The notes under the pieces are model-generated. The model was not told where the DNA came from. It worked only from the letters and a program-made list of their open reading frames with translations, and did no database searches. Shown one piece after another: positions 7,893 through 16,478 of a stretch of DNA of 64,000 nucleotides. Position 1 is the stretch's first letter, and the number at the start of each line of letters is the position of its first letter. Source of the stretch: a virus; IMG/VR virus record IMGVR_UViG_3300023210_000015, positions 1 to 64,000 of that record; one strand, written 5' to 3'. The position numbers were made by a program, and so were the translations under genes.

Positions 7893-8583
7893 TTTGACTG
7901 ACTATAAAGAATTCCCTGGTCCTAAAGAGTTTTTTGATATAAAAACTCCGGCTGTGTTTAATACCCTTATAGATAAAGGTATGACAGAAAATAGTTTTCT
8001 ACTTGATGTCGGGTGTGGCCCGTTAAGAATCGGTAGGCATTTAATAATTTTTTTATCTCCTAATAGATATTATGGGTTGGAACCTAACAAAAAGATGGTT
8101 AAATTGGGACTGAAGAATGAGGTTAAAAAAAAATATGGATCACATCTTTTACAACACAAAAATCCTCTTTTTACTTATAACAGTGATTTTGATTTAACAG
8201 ATTTTGATGGTGTACTGTTTAACATAGTTTTGGCTCACCAAGTTTTTATTCATTGTGGTCCTCAACAATTACAACAATTTCTTAGAAATATTTGTCCTTT
8301 TTTGGCTCCAGATGCTTCTATATTATTAACTATCAAAATAGGGGAAGAAAATTTTGCAAGAGGAACAAATAAGATGTATAAAGGAGCATCTCATGAAGCG
8401 GTGTGTTATACTGAAAAGGCTTTTCATAAGATATTAAATCAACATGGTTTTTTAGGTATAGTTGTTAAAAGAAAAAAACCTCATTCCATTATTCATAAGA
8501 AAAGAGGCTTAATTCAAACATGGTTTATGTTATCTTCTAAAAGGATAGATAATGAAAAAGAATCCACAGAGCCTATTTCATGA
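7882..8583 (+). CDS. SAM-dependent methyltransferase (class I)
   Basis: The 233-residue protein has the class I Rossmann motif LLDVGCGPLRIGRHL (motif I, SAM binding) near residue 40, followed by YYGLEPN, whose Glu would hold the ribose hydroxyls. GAGGG lies 8 bases before the ATG. It overlaps the genes on both sides and sits among glycosyltransferases, so a sugar O- or N-methyl decoration is the likely product. The substrate cannot be read from sequence. Confidence 0.8.
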   Translation: MKDNLTDYKEFPGPKEFFDIKTPAVFNTLIDKGMTENSFLLDVGCGPLRIGRHLIIFLSPNRYYGLEPNKKMVKLGLKNEVKKKYGSHLLQHKNPLFTYNSDFDLTDFDGVLFNIVLAHQVFIHCGPQQLQQFLRNICPFLAPDASILLTIKIGEENFARGTNKMYKGASHEAVCYTEKAFHKILNQHGFLGIVVKRKKPHSIIHKKRGLIQTWFMLSSKRIDNEKESTEPIS

Positions 8584-8881
8584 GTTGGTAAAGCGAATTC
8601 AGTTTTATGCTGGTTGCAGAACGGAAGAATTCGAAATTGAAATGTATCGTCGTGATGGCAGAGAAATACCTGATAAGTTATTGCCAGGAAGAATGCTTGA
8701 ACGCATGAAAAAAAATATGACAGATGAAGAGAAAAAGGCTTTGAAAGAGATAACTTCTGATATGGCCGCTAATACTTGGTGGCCTAAATGCGAAATATTT
8801 GAAGAAGAAAATTGGGATAAAGAGAATAATAGACCTAGAGATGATTATTGGGACAGATATAAAAAACGTCCTAAAAAGTAA
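8552..8881 (+). CDS. Hypothetical protein
   Basis: A 109-residue charged, soluble protein with no recognised domain. AGGATAGATA precedes its ATG. It overlaps the methyltransferase at its start and the next fucosyltransferase-like gene at its end. It ends in a Lys/Arg/Pro-rich tail. Confidence 0.5.
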   Translation: MKKNPQSLFHELVKRIQFYAGCRTEEFEIEMYRRDGREIPDKLLPGRMLERMKKNMTDEEKKALKEITSDMAANTWWPKCEIFEEENWDKENNRPRDDYWDRYKKRPKK

Positions 8882-9746
8882 ACATAGAAAGATCGTTTTT
8901 GACTATGGGTATTGTGGACTTGGCACGCGACTGAAGCAAATTGCTTGGGGGAAAACCATTGCGAAAGTCAGCAATTCAGATTATCTGTTGATCTGGTTTA
9001 AAACATGGGATTGTGGTGGAAAAGAAATGAATCCACTAGACATTATCACAAATGTCGATTTTTTTATTCCAAAATTAGATTTTAAAGTTTCACGACACAT
9101 ATACAAAAATAATACAAATTTGTTAAGATATTGGGAATCTGCTGAAGAACAGATGAAAGAAAAATACAAGGATGTTTCAGATTTCTTATTTTTTCGTGAT
9201 CGGGTTAGAAAAAATTTGTATAAAGAAAAAGCGAAATTCCCTTTAAGAAATAACATTAAAAAACATGTTAGAGATTTTTGGTTCGCCGACAATCAAGAAA
9301 AAACTTATGATGATTTGTACACTATATTTTTACGAATGTTACAAAACATACAACCATCGAAAACGGTTTCAAAAAAAGTAGAGTCTTATAATGTGGATAA
9401 TTTCATAGGAGTCCACGTAAGGAGAGGGGATGTCATATCATCTGCTTGTCGTGTCAATGTAAAGAAATATTTTGATTTTATTGATTCTCGCACAATATGT
9501 CATGATAAAAAAATCTTTTTATGTACAGAAAATCAAAAAGTTATAAACGGATTTAAAGAACGATACAAAAACAGAATTATTTGTCGTCCTCTGGTAAAAT
9601 TCCACAGAAATTCACTCAAAGGGATACAAAATGCCTATGCAGATATGCTTTTATTGTCCAAATGTGATTTTATTATTGGCGGTAAAAGTCATTTCTCTGA
9701 TATATCAGCGACAATTGGCGGGATTAAAAAGAAAACTTTAGGATAG
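8841..9746 (+). CDS. Fucosyltransferase-like glycosyltransferase, paralog 2
   Basis: It has the same plan as the genes at 6829 and 14750: an N-terminal DYGYCGLGTRLKQIAWGK segment, a shared WDCGGKE block, IGVHVRRGDV (fucosyltransferase HxRRGD) and a C-terminal AYADMLLLSKC...GGKSHFSDIS block. The ATG at 8841 fits the paralogs' length. An in-frame ATG at 8799 would add 14 residues with no homology. The tract 9502-9569 is identical in DNA to 15375-15442 in paralog 3, which suggests recent recombination. It ends with TAG, 3 bases from the convergent sulfotransferase gene. Confidence 0.72.
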   Translation: MIIGTDIKNVLKSKHRKIVFDYGYCGLGTRLKQIAWGKTIAKVSNSDYLLIWFKTWDCGGKEMNPLDIITNVDFFIPKLDFKVSRHIYKNNTNLLRYWESAEEQMKEKYKDVSDFLFFRDRVRKNLYKEKAKFPLRNNIKKHVRDFWFADNQEKTYDDLYTIFLRMLQNIQPSKTVSKKVESYNVDNFIGVHVRRGDVISSACRVNVKKYFDFIDSRTICHDKKIFLCTENQKVINGFKERYKNRIICRPLVKFHRNSLKGIQNAYADMLLLSKCDFIIGGKSHFSDISATIGGIKKKTLG

Positions 9747-9749
9747 ATA

Positions 9750-10319
9750 CTAGAAACTGTATTTGAAATATTCTATATCGTTTTTGAATTTATTACTTAC
9801 CATGTTCATCATTTCGTCATTATAGTATTCTCTATAATGTTTGTGAACGGTTTTATTTTTGTGAGGTAATTTGTCAATGATGTTTAACTTTTTGTAGACG
9901 CACTCGAAGTCTTCATTTATATTCTCAAATCTAACAATAAAATCCATTTTTATATTACCGTTGATAAACATCATGGTTTCTGGTCTTTTTTTTGCAAAGA
10001 AAGATTTTCGAAACTCGTGATTCATGTAATATTTGAATTTTTCTTTGTTGAAAGAATCTGGTGAATTCTTTTTTATCACCCTATCTCTCCATGCGGCCCA
10101 AGACACAGTTGCCGCCCAAGGATTTCTTACAACAGCAAATTTAAAATAATTGTTGAATTCTTTTGGGAATTTTTTCTGATAATATTGAATACCGGCATGT
10201 TTTCGAGGAAGGTGTTGTAATTTTTTTGGGTCTGGATCGGCACCCAGTAAAACAGCTACACTTTCTCCTCCTGTTTTTGGGATATGTATAAAAATGCATT
10301 TGTGTTTGTGTGATATCAT
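9750..10319 (-). CDS. Sulfotransferase (Sulfotransfer_2-like)
   Basis: The 189-residue protein begins MISHKHKCIFIHIPKTGG, where HIPKTGG is the 5'-phosphosulfate loop that binds PAPS. FAVVRNPWAATVSWAAW is the 3'-phosphate binding region (Arg, Ser). This start matches the N terminus of the fusion protein encoded just upstream on the same strand, so it is chosen over an ATG 24 bases earlier. The C-terminal end NDIEYFKYSF also matches the end of that fusion, so the genes are related by duplication. Confidence 0.82.
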   Translation of the reverse strand: MISHKHKCIFIHIPKTGGESVAVLLGADPDPKKLQHLPRKHAGIQYYQKKFPKEFNNYFKFAVVRNPWAATVSWAAWRDRVIKKNSPDSFNKEKFKYYMNHEFRKSFFAKKRPETMMFINGNIKMDFIVRFENINEDFECVYKKLNIIDKLPHKNKTVHKHYREYYNDEMMNMVSNKFKNDIEYFKYSF

Positions 10320-10321
10320 AA

Positions 10322-10921
10322 TTATTTTGGAATCCTTTTGCAACGATGACCTTTAGGTAACAGTCTATTTTTCTGCGGCCCGGCCCCATATATATATTTT
10401 CTTTCAAATCCATGATCAAATAAAATCTTTTCATATTTTCGGTTATAAGCATTCCAAGGATAACAAAAATATTGAGGTCGTAAATTAAATGTGTTTTTAA
10501 ACCATTTCATCATTAATGAAGTATCTTTTTGAAGGAAATCAATTCTTTCTTCTTTTGTTTGCAACTTATCAATTGCGTGGCTTTTTGGCAAATACTTTTG
10601 TTCAGGTTTTGTGCCACGCATTGCGTGATAATATGAATGACCGCCAAGAAAACATCGATATTGAGAAGCGATCTTTTTAATTTGATCTAAATTCATACAA
10701 TGTTCCCATCCATATTTTCCTGGATAAGAGCCATCAAGATGTTCTATTCTACATGGAACAACAAAAAATATTTTATCTGTTTTTATCTCTGAAATTCTAT
10801 CAAAATAGTCATATTGGGAAAGCCTACCGTCATCAAATGTAAGAATATAATTTTCCAAAGGCATTCTAAACAACTCTTCGGTAACTTCATGTATCATCAA
10901 AATGGGTTTGTTAGAATTCAT
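10322..10921 (-). CDS. Polysaccharide deacetylase (NodB/CE4-like)
   Basis: The 199-residue protein contains ILTFDDG (motif 1: catalytic base and metal Asp), GGHSYYH (HSxxH metal ligands, motif 2) and FCYPWNAYN (motif 3-like) in the usual order. CE4 enzymes remove N- or O-acetyl groups from GlcNAc polymers. No signal peptide is seen, so it would act in the cytoplasm. It lies between two sulfotransferase genes on the minus strand with an overlap at its start. De-N-acetylation could prepare amino groups for N-sulfation (inference). Confidence 0.82.
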   Translation of the reverse strand: MNSNKPILMIHEVTEELFRMPLENYILTFDDGRLSQYDYFDRISEIKTDKIFFVVPCRIEHLDGSYPGKYGWEHCMNLDQIKKIASQYRCFLGGHSYYHAMRGTKPEQKYLPKSHAIDKLQTKEERIDFLQKDTSLMMKWFKNTFNLRPQYFCYPWNAYNRKYEKILFDHGFERKYIYGAGPQKNRLLPKGHRCKRIPK

Positions 10922-12854
10922 ATTTAAAATATTCTATATCTTTTTTGTATTTCTCCATAATAATCTTTTGTACATCATCTGTATACGGTTTCTCGAAATG
11001 TCCACATCCCTTTAAGGCATGAGGTAAATCATTTTTTACAATAGGTTTTTCTAATAAATTACACAACTCTTTCCATTGATCGCCAAGACCCCAACATAAT
11101 ACTTTAAATTGTTCTTTTGGCTTATCTTTAAAGAAATCAACAACATCTCTGTTGTGTTTCATATACACATCAATATGTTTTAAGCATATTTCTTTTTTCT
11201 TTTCATCGTTCCATTTTTCGTTGTAAGGCATACTATACCCATATAAATATTTTCTCCATGCTGGACCATTGTATTTAGACCCGTCATTTTTCCAGCAATG
11301 ATTGCACAAACTAGTATACCAAATCAACGGATTTTTCCTGACGGTCAAAGCGAATTTTGCATCTGGGTATTTGGCATATAATTGTTTATACAATAATAGC
11401 CATGGCCAATCTCTTGCCATCTTAAAATTATCTATAGTATTGATTATTTTACTATATTTACCTTTTTTGTATAATTTATATAAATTTGGAGATGTTGCTT
11501 TCGCTGGGCTAAATCCTAATTTTTCACAACATCTTTGCAGGGTGGTAGAGCCGGTTTTGTGAAATCCTATACCAAAAACCTTTTCTTTTGAATTATTTTT
11601 GATGTTTTTTATCCTCACTTCTGTTGGAAATTTTTTTCTACCACTCAACCCGGAAGAAAGATCGAATGCGATTGGTGGACACATTGTAAAATGAGAATGT
11701 TTTTTTGCTACTATAGCGTGAGCATAGATGTCCGAAGTTCCATTTCCGTGGGTTTTTGTGTTATCTAGTGATTCTAGTAGAATTTTTGCCATCTTATCAT
11801 TAATTGCGTAACATGGGTTGGACATTTTATGCGATTGTGTATCAAATTTTGGTGTTCCACTGTATCTCGCGTCTTTTTTAAAATGTTGACTCCAACCAAG
11901 CCTTATCAATATAGGAACATTCATGTCTATTCCGTGTTCTATAAATGCCGCATTTGAAAGTAAATCGTTTGTTACGGCTAAACATTTTTTTGTGAATTTG
12001 ATATCATCTTCACATATTAAACAAAATGAATTAGGTTGTTTTGCGATTGTCTCCCATGTTTTAATGTGGGATAGCCAATTGGCTATTTTGAATGGACCTA
12101 GTGTTTTTTTACTATAACTGAGTTTCGGGTTTTTCACGGCAGCTTTTGCTTCTTGACTGTCTCCGTCAACAGCTTTTATAAATTGGTATCTTTCGGTTCC
12201 CACACGCTTGAATTCTTTAATCATGTGTTCTTTTCGTTCTACGTTTCTTGCAAGATTAATACAATATACTTGATCAAACATTTCAAAACCACGTTTTTTC
12301 TTTTTTCTTTCATCAAATGTATAACTGAATTTTTTTATGTCTTTTGCGTGCATTTTTGCGACAATTTGCTTGGTTTCATCATTATAATATGATGTATAAT
12401 ATTGATGATAACCGATTCTTTGATTGCTGTGTGGCAATGTTATATTTTTGACACCCAATTTATCCAAAAGTGTGTTAAAATCATTTTGTAGATTTTCAAA
12501 TTTTAGAACAAAATCCATTTCATCTCCTATTATTTCACTTTGAACAGCCGCATTTTGTTCGTGTGCAACTAGTGTCGGGTTCGATAAATATTGTTTCCAT
12601 GTTTTTTGTTTTCTACGTCTTCCTCTATGAGAGCGAAAAAGCGAAACCATCCAATCCCACGGATTCCTGACGACAGTAAATTTAAAATATCCTTCCCAAT
12701 TATCTTTGTATAGATTTTTTGCAGTTTTCCAATCAAGATGTTTTGTTTTTTTTTCAACTTTCCACCAATCTGCTTCGGTTAAGGCTTTTTCTATGCTTGT
12801 TCCACCTGTTCGTGGGATATGTATAAAAATGCATTTATGTTTATGTGAAATCAT
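10911..12854 (-). CDS. Sulfotransferase-GT25-sulfotransferase fusion
   Basis: The 647-residue protein has three parts. Residues 1-190 are a Sulfotransfer_2-like domain with IFIHIPRTGGTS and TVVRNPWDWMVSLF. Residues about 190-420 match glycosyltransferase family 25 (LPS galactosyltransferases): FDQVYCINLARNVERKE, AVDGDS and ICEDDIKF. Residues about 425-647 are a second P-loop sulfotransferase-like domain, with FGIGFHKTGSTTLQRCCEKLGF as the phosphosulfate loop. The arrangement suggests one polypeptide that adds a hexose and sulfates it at two sites. No frameshift or internal stop is seen. Its start overlaps the end of the radical SAM gene by 4 bases. Confidence 0.8.
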   Translation of the reverse strand: MISHKHKCIFIHIPRTGGTSIEKALTEADWWKVEKKTKHLDWKTAKNLYKDNWEGYFKFTVVRNPWDWMVSLFRSHRGRRRKQKTWKQYLSNPTLVAHEQNAAVQSEIIGDEMDFVLKFENLQNDFNTLLDKLGVKNITLPHSNQRIGYHQYYTSYYNDETKQIVAKMHAKDIKKFSYTFDERKKKKRGFEMFDQVYCINLARNVERKEHMIKEFKRVGTERYQFIKAVDGDSQEAKAAVKNPKLSYSKKTLGPFKIANWLSHIKTWETIAKQPNSFCLICEDDIKFTKKCLAVTNDLLSNAAFIEHGIDMNVPILIRLGWSQHFKKDARYSGTPKFDTQSHKMSNPCYAINDKMAKILLESLDNTKTHGNGTSDIYAHAIVAKKHSHFTMCPPIAFDLSSGLSGRKKFPTEVRIKNIKNNSKEKVFGIGFHKTGSTTLQRCCEKLGFSPAKATSPNLYKLYKKGKYSKIINTIDNFKMARDWPWLLLYKQLYAKYPDAKFALTVRKNPLIWYTSLCNHCWKNDGSKYNGPAWRKYLYGYSMPYNEKWNDEKKKEICLKHIDVYMKHNRDVVDFFKDKPKEQFKVLCWGLGDQWKELCNLLEKPIVKNDLPHALKGCGHFEKPYTDDVQKIIMEKYKKDIEYFKYEF

Positions 12855-13687
12855 TTGGTATTCTTTTTTTTGAATTTTAACATTTTTTTGACGTTTTTAC
12901 ACCCGCTACATAAAGAATATAATTTACGACCTTTGCTCCTCTTAAGATTTCGACATATTTCAATGTGTTTTTTTGACCACCATATTTGTTCAATCGACTC
13001 ATTAAAGACATTTCCTAATCCAAATTCAGCCTTCATATCTTCGCAACACATCGCAACATTCCCGTCATAATGAATTATTAATCTTTTTGAAGATTCAAAA
13101 CATGGCTGATTGCATGCTGAATCTAATTTCTTTTTTATTTTAGCATCGGATTCATCTATTTGTGACATATCCATGTTCGGTCTTACCTTGAAGTAAGATG
13201 ATTGTCCGCGACAACTAAAGGTAAGTTTGGTATTTTTGAATTTTTTCCTCCAAAACTTTTTTTGAGTATTTAATTGTTTTTGATTTTTGTAGTCATATAA
13301 TCCTACACACACACGATGAAATATACTATCTATGCTTTTGCATAGTTCTGGATTGTCTTTGAGTCTATCGCCATTGGTGTGCATAAATGGTCGCATTCCC
13401 ATAGATTTAGCATCAGTTGCTATATCAATCAATCTGTTGTCCAATGTGGGTTCACTCATATGGTGAAAAGCTATGGGTCCGGCAAAATGCAGTTTTACAA
13501 GTTGATTTAAAATATCATATACCTTATCGGTTGGCAAAAATTGCTGTTTAATCGGATTGCCATTTTTGTCTTTTCTATTCCCAGAACGATCAGAAAATCT
13601 AGGACAGAACCAACAATTTCGGTCGCATGACGATTGTAATTCGAGAAGGACTTTTGAAAATTTTTTCATTTTGTTGTTTTGGTTCAA
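12851..13687 (-). CDS. Radical SAM/SPASM-domain protein
   Basis: The 278-residue protein has SSCDRNCWFCPR near residue 14 (CxxxCxxC binding the SAM iron-sulfur cluster). A Cys-rich C-terminal half (CNQPCF, GNVAMCCEDM, FNESIEQIWW, SLCSGC) matches the SPASM or twitch domain that holds auxiliary clusters. Such enzymes modify peptides or sugars. It heads the minus-strand glycan operon, and its neighbours suggest a carbohydrate or lipid substrate, which is inference. A second Met at residue 7 is an alternative start. Confidence 0.8.
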   Translation of the reverse strand: MNQNNKMKKFSKVLLELQSSCDRNCWFCPRFSDRSGNRKDKNGNPIKQQFLPTDKVYDILNQLVKLHFAGPIAFHHMSEPTLDNRLIDIATDAKSMGMRPFMHTNGDRLKDNPELCKSIDSIFHRVCVGLYDYKNQKQLNTQKKFWRKKFKNTKLTFSCRGQSSYFKVRPNMDMSQIDESDAKIKKKLDSACNQPCFESSKRLIIHYDGNVAMCCEDMKAEFGLGNVFNESIEQIWWSKKHIEICRNLKRSKGRKLYSLCSGCKNVKKMLKFKKKNTK

Positions 13688-13781
13688 TATAGTCGATATA
13701 ATAATGAGTTCGTATAATATATCGTCAATATGAGATAAAAACTGAAGAAAGGTATTATTTTAAAAATTAGAATATAAACGC

Positions 13782-14645
13782 ATGGAGATATTGAAAAGAA
13801 AAATAGAAAAAAAGACCAAATTTGTGAATGGTAAAAGAATTGCATATAAACTAATAACTACTGTTTTTCGAAAAAGAGATAATATATTCTATAAATTTGG
13901 ATTTCCGACTAAAGACCTTGATAGTATTAATGAGTTTGGTACGCGTTCCCAAATCCCAGATAAAAATGCAAAAAAAATTGTTTGCCTTGGTTGTTCGCAC
14001 ACATACGGAAAGGGTTTAGAGCAAGAGGATACATGGCCGTATAAATTAGGCGAAAACATACAGATGAATAAGAAGGAACACTATCAGGTTCTAAATATGG
14101 GGCGAAGGTCATATGGTTCTAAAATTCTTATTGATTGGTATGATTTTTTCGTAGATAAAAACTATAAACCTCATATGTGTATATTTCAGCTTCCTAATTA
14201 TTTTAGACAGCCACATCCTACTATGCAACCTAATAAAATGAAATTTTATACATCATCTATGGGCATAACGGACCTCTATAAAAAAGGAATAATAGGAAAC
14301 ATCAAATTCGAATCACAGTTTAACATTATAATGAATAAGGAGTTGCAAAGATTAAAATGTTTTTTTGCTAAAATACAAAAAAAAGACATAAAACTGGTTG
14401 TCGTATTCTATCTGGCTATCGCAAAATTTATAGAAGAATCAGATGCTCGAAAAAGTCAAATACAATATTTTGATTTGATTGAAGAATTTTGCGATAACAA
14501 TAATATAGATGTAGTCAGGAGTCACAAGTTAGATTATCGTTATTTTCGTGATAATGATATGACTGTCGACTATACTCATCCGAATGAGAAGGGAACAGAG
14601 TTTTTTTCTAATGAGGTTTATAAAACGATAGAGAGATATTTATGA
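13782..14645 (+). CDS. SGNH/GDSL-type hydrolase
   Basis: The 287-residue protein has VCLGCSHTYGKGL at about residue 67 (block I nucleophile Ser), a VLNMGRRSYGS stretch (block II Gly) and a C-terminal DYTHPNEKGTEFFS carrying the catalytic Asp-x-x-His. These are hallmarks of SGNH esterases and acyl hydrolases. Within a glycan island, addition or removal of O-acyl groups is likely. It starts the plus-strand half of the island after a 94-base divergent intergenic region rich in TATAAT-like sequence. Confidence 0.78.
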   Translation: MEILKRKIEKKTKFVNGKRIAYKLITTVFRKRDNIFYKFGFPTKDLDSINEFGTRSQIPDKNAKKIVCLGCSHTYGKGLEQEDTWPYKLGENIQMNKKEHYQVLNMGRRSYGSKILIDWYDFFVDKNYKPHMCIFQLPNYFRQPHPTMQPNKMKFYTSSMGITDLYKKGIIGNIKFESQFNIIMNKELQRLKCFFAKIQKKDIKLVVVFYLAIAKFIEESDARKSQIQYFDLIEEFCDNNNIDVVRSHKLDYRYFRDNDMTVDYTHPNEKGTEFFSNEVYKTIERYL

Positions 14646-14740
14646 AAAAAATGATTAAACGTATTTGGAAAAGAATATGTAAATTGTTTAAGAAAAAATT
14701 TTCTAGTGAACCACCAGAAGATATATATCCAATGTGGTAA
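14642..14740 (+). CDS. 32-residue basic peptide
   Basis: A short frame whose ATG overlaps the TGA of the SGNH gene (ATGA) encodes MKKMIKRIWKRICKLF followed by a Lys-rich segment and an acidic, Pro-rich tail ending IYPMW. The helix is basic and amphipathic. The coupling and position between two genes support translation, but the function is unknown. Confidence 0.45.
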   Translation: MKKMIKRIWKRICKLFKKKFSSEPPEDIYPMW

Positions 14741-14749
14741 TGACAGATT

Positions 14750-15634
14750 ATGATAAAAGATAAAAAACTATCTGAGCGTTCTTGTGATTCTATAATTTTT
14801 AACTATAGTTTTGGTGGTTTGGGGGTGCTGCTAAAGACGATAGCGTCTGGACAAATTATTTCTGAGCAATTAAACTTGCCATATATCTATGTATGGTTTA
14901 ATACATGGGATTGTGGTGGGACCGATATTAATGGCAGTGATTTAATTTCAAATGTGGATTTTTTTGTACCTCGATCATATCCCAAAAAACAACATCCAAA
15001 ACATTTATTCAAAAACAAAAAATATATGTCAGATTGCGTAAAATTTGCCGTTAAAGAAATGCAAAATAAATATAAAAATTGTTTTGATTTCCATGAAATA
15101 GGTAAAAGCATTATTTTTCATGCCACGTATTTTAATAAATTTCCGCCTTGCGGTGAAGTGAAAAAAAGAATTTTTCCTGTCTCTCTTATGATATATAATA
15201 AATTGAGGGAGATATCACCGTCAAATAAAATTAAAGAAATGGTTGAATATTATGAAAAAGATCATAATATGTCCGAATGCATAGGAGTTCATGTTAGGCG
15301 TGGTGATGTCCCAAAACGAAGATTGTTTGGAATAAAAAGGTATTTTAGTTTTTTGAAAAATCATAAAGAATTTAATGATAAAAAAATCTTTTTATGTACA
15401 GAAAATCAAAAAGTTATAAACGGATTTAAAGAACGATACAAAGACAGAGTTCTTTTTCGCCCTCCTATTGAAAATAGTAGAGATTCCATAAAAGGGATAC
15501 AAAATGCTTATACAGATTTATTGTTGCTATCAAAATGTAAATGTATTATAGGAGGGAAAAGTAGTTTTTCTGAAGTCGCTTCGATAATTGGTGGAATAAA
15601 AAAATATACTTTAATTAAAGAAGAAAGGTTGTAA
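14750..15634 (+). CDS. Fucosyltransferase-like glycosyltransferase, paralog 3
   Basis: The 294-residue protein repeats the plan of the two earlier paralogs: FGGLGVLLKTIASGQ near the start, WDCGGTD, CIGVHVRRGDV, and the C-terminal AYTDLLLLSKCKCIIGGKSSFSEV block. It lies between the SGNH hydrolase and a sulfotransferase. A 68-base identical DNA tract is shared with paralog 2 although the flanks have diverged. Confidence 0.72.
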   Translation: MIKDKKLSERSCDSIIFNYSFGGLGVLLKTIASGQIISEQLNLPYIYVWFNTWDCGGTDINGSDLISNVDFFVPRSYPKKQHPKHLFKNKKYMSDCVKFAVKEMQNKYKNCFDFHEIGKSIIFHATYFNKFPPCGEVKKRIFPVSLMIYNKLREISPSNKIKEMVEYYEKDHNMSECIGVHVRRGDVPKRRLFGIKRYFSFLKNHKEFNDKKIFLCTENQKVINGFKERYKDRVLFRPPIENSRDSIKGIQNAYTDLLLLSKCKCIIGGKSSFSEVASIIGGIKKYTLIKEERL

Positions 15635-15644
15635 TTTTTAACAA

Positions 15645-16457
15645 ATGACCACAAAATTTGAAATTATAGAATGGTATGGTAAAGAATATAAAGTTTATGA
15701 TAAATTTCCTAATATTTGTTTTATACATATAGGAAAATGTGGCGGGAGTTTTATGAGAACTGCTATATTTGATAAACAAATTAAATTAAGAATTATTCAT
15801 GGACGTAAAGTGAAATTTGATGATAGATTTCAATACTTTTTATGGATCAGAAATCCATTGAACAGATTTGTATCGGCTTTTAATAGCGTTGTAGAATGTG
15901 TAAATTATGATGTATCTGGCCTACGTGCCGATGAAATAACTTTAAATAATTGCACTGAACCGAAAGTGGTAAGAAGAAAAATTCGAACTGGTTTTGCTTA
16001 TTCTAGAAAAAAAGATCATTTGGTAAATTTATTTAAAACCCCTAATGCTTTAGCAGAATCTCTTGCAAATTCAAATAAAAAAATTAAGAATTTGGCTATG
16101 AAATTGATAACTGGCAAACTAGCAATTAAACATATACGTAAAGGAATAGGTTTTTATTTAAATAATGGGCAATTCATCAAAAAGCATAATAATAACATAC
16201 TTCTAGTCGGTAAGATGGAAAAGATGGAAGATGATCTTAAAAAATTTGCCGACATACTTGGTGTAGACGAGTTGGAAAACAAGAAAGTTAGAGAAAATAA
16301 ATCTAAAAATATTTCTAAATATCTTTCTCCGTTGGCAATAAAAAATTTATATAAATTTTATCGACATACTGACTATAGGGCTTTAAAAGTATTGAAAAAT
16401 AAAGGTTGGATAGATCAAGAAACTTATGAATCTTATCATGGATATTCAAATTTATAG
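15645..16457 (+). CDS. Sulfotransferase family protein
   Basis: The 270-residue protein has ICFIHIGKCGGSFMR (phosphosulfate loop, with GKCGG in place of PKTGG) near residue 25 and FLWIRNPLNRFVSAFN near residue 68 (3'-phosphate binding Arg and Ser). HIGKCGGS loops occur in chondroitin/carbohydrate sulfotransferase relatives. It follows a fucosyltransferase-like gene by 10 bases and ends in TAG. Confidence 0.78.
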   Translation: MTTKFEIIEWYGKEYKVYDKFPNICFIHIGKCGGSFMRTAIFDKQIKLRIIHGRKVKFDDRFQYFLWIRNPLNRFVSAFNSVVECVNYDVSGLRADEITLNNCTEPKVVRRKIRTGFAYSRKKDHLVNLFKTPNALAESLANSNKKIKNLAMKLITGKLAIKHIRKGIGFYLNNGQFIKKHNNNILLVGKMEKMEDDLKKFADILGVDELENKKVRENKSKNISKYLSPLAIKNLYKFYRHTDYRALKVLKNKGWIDQETYESYHGYSNL

Positions 16458-16478
16458 TTTTGTATTGGGTATATCGAT

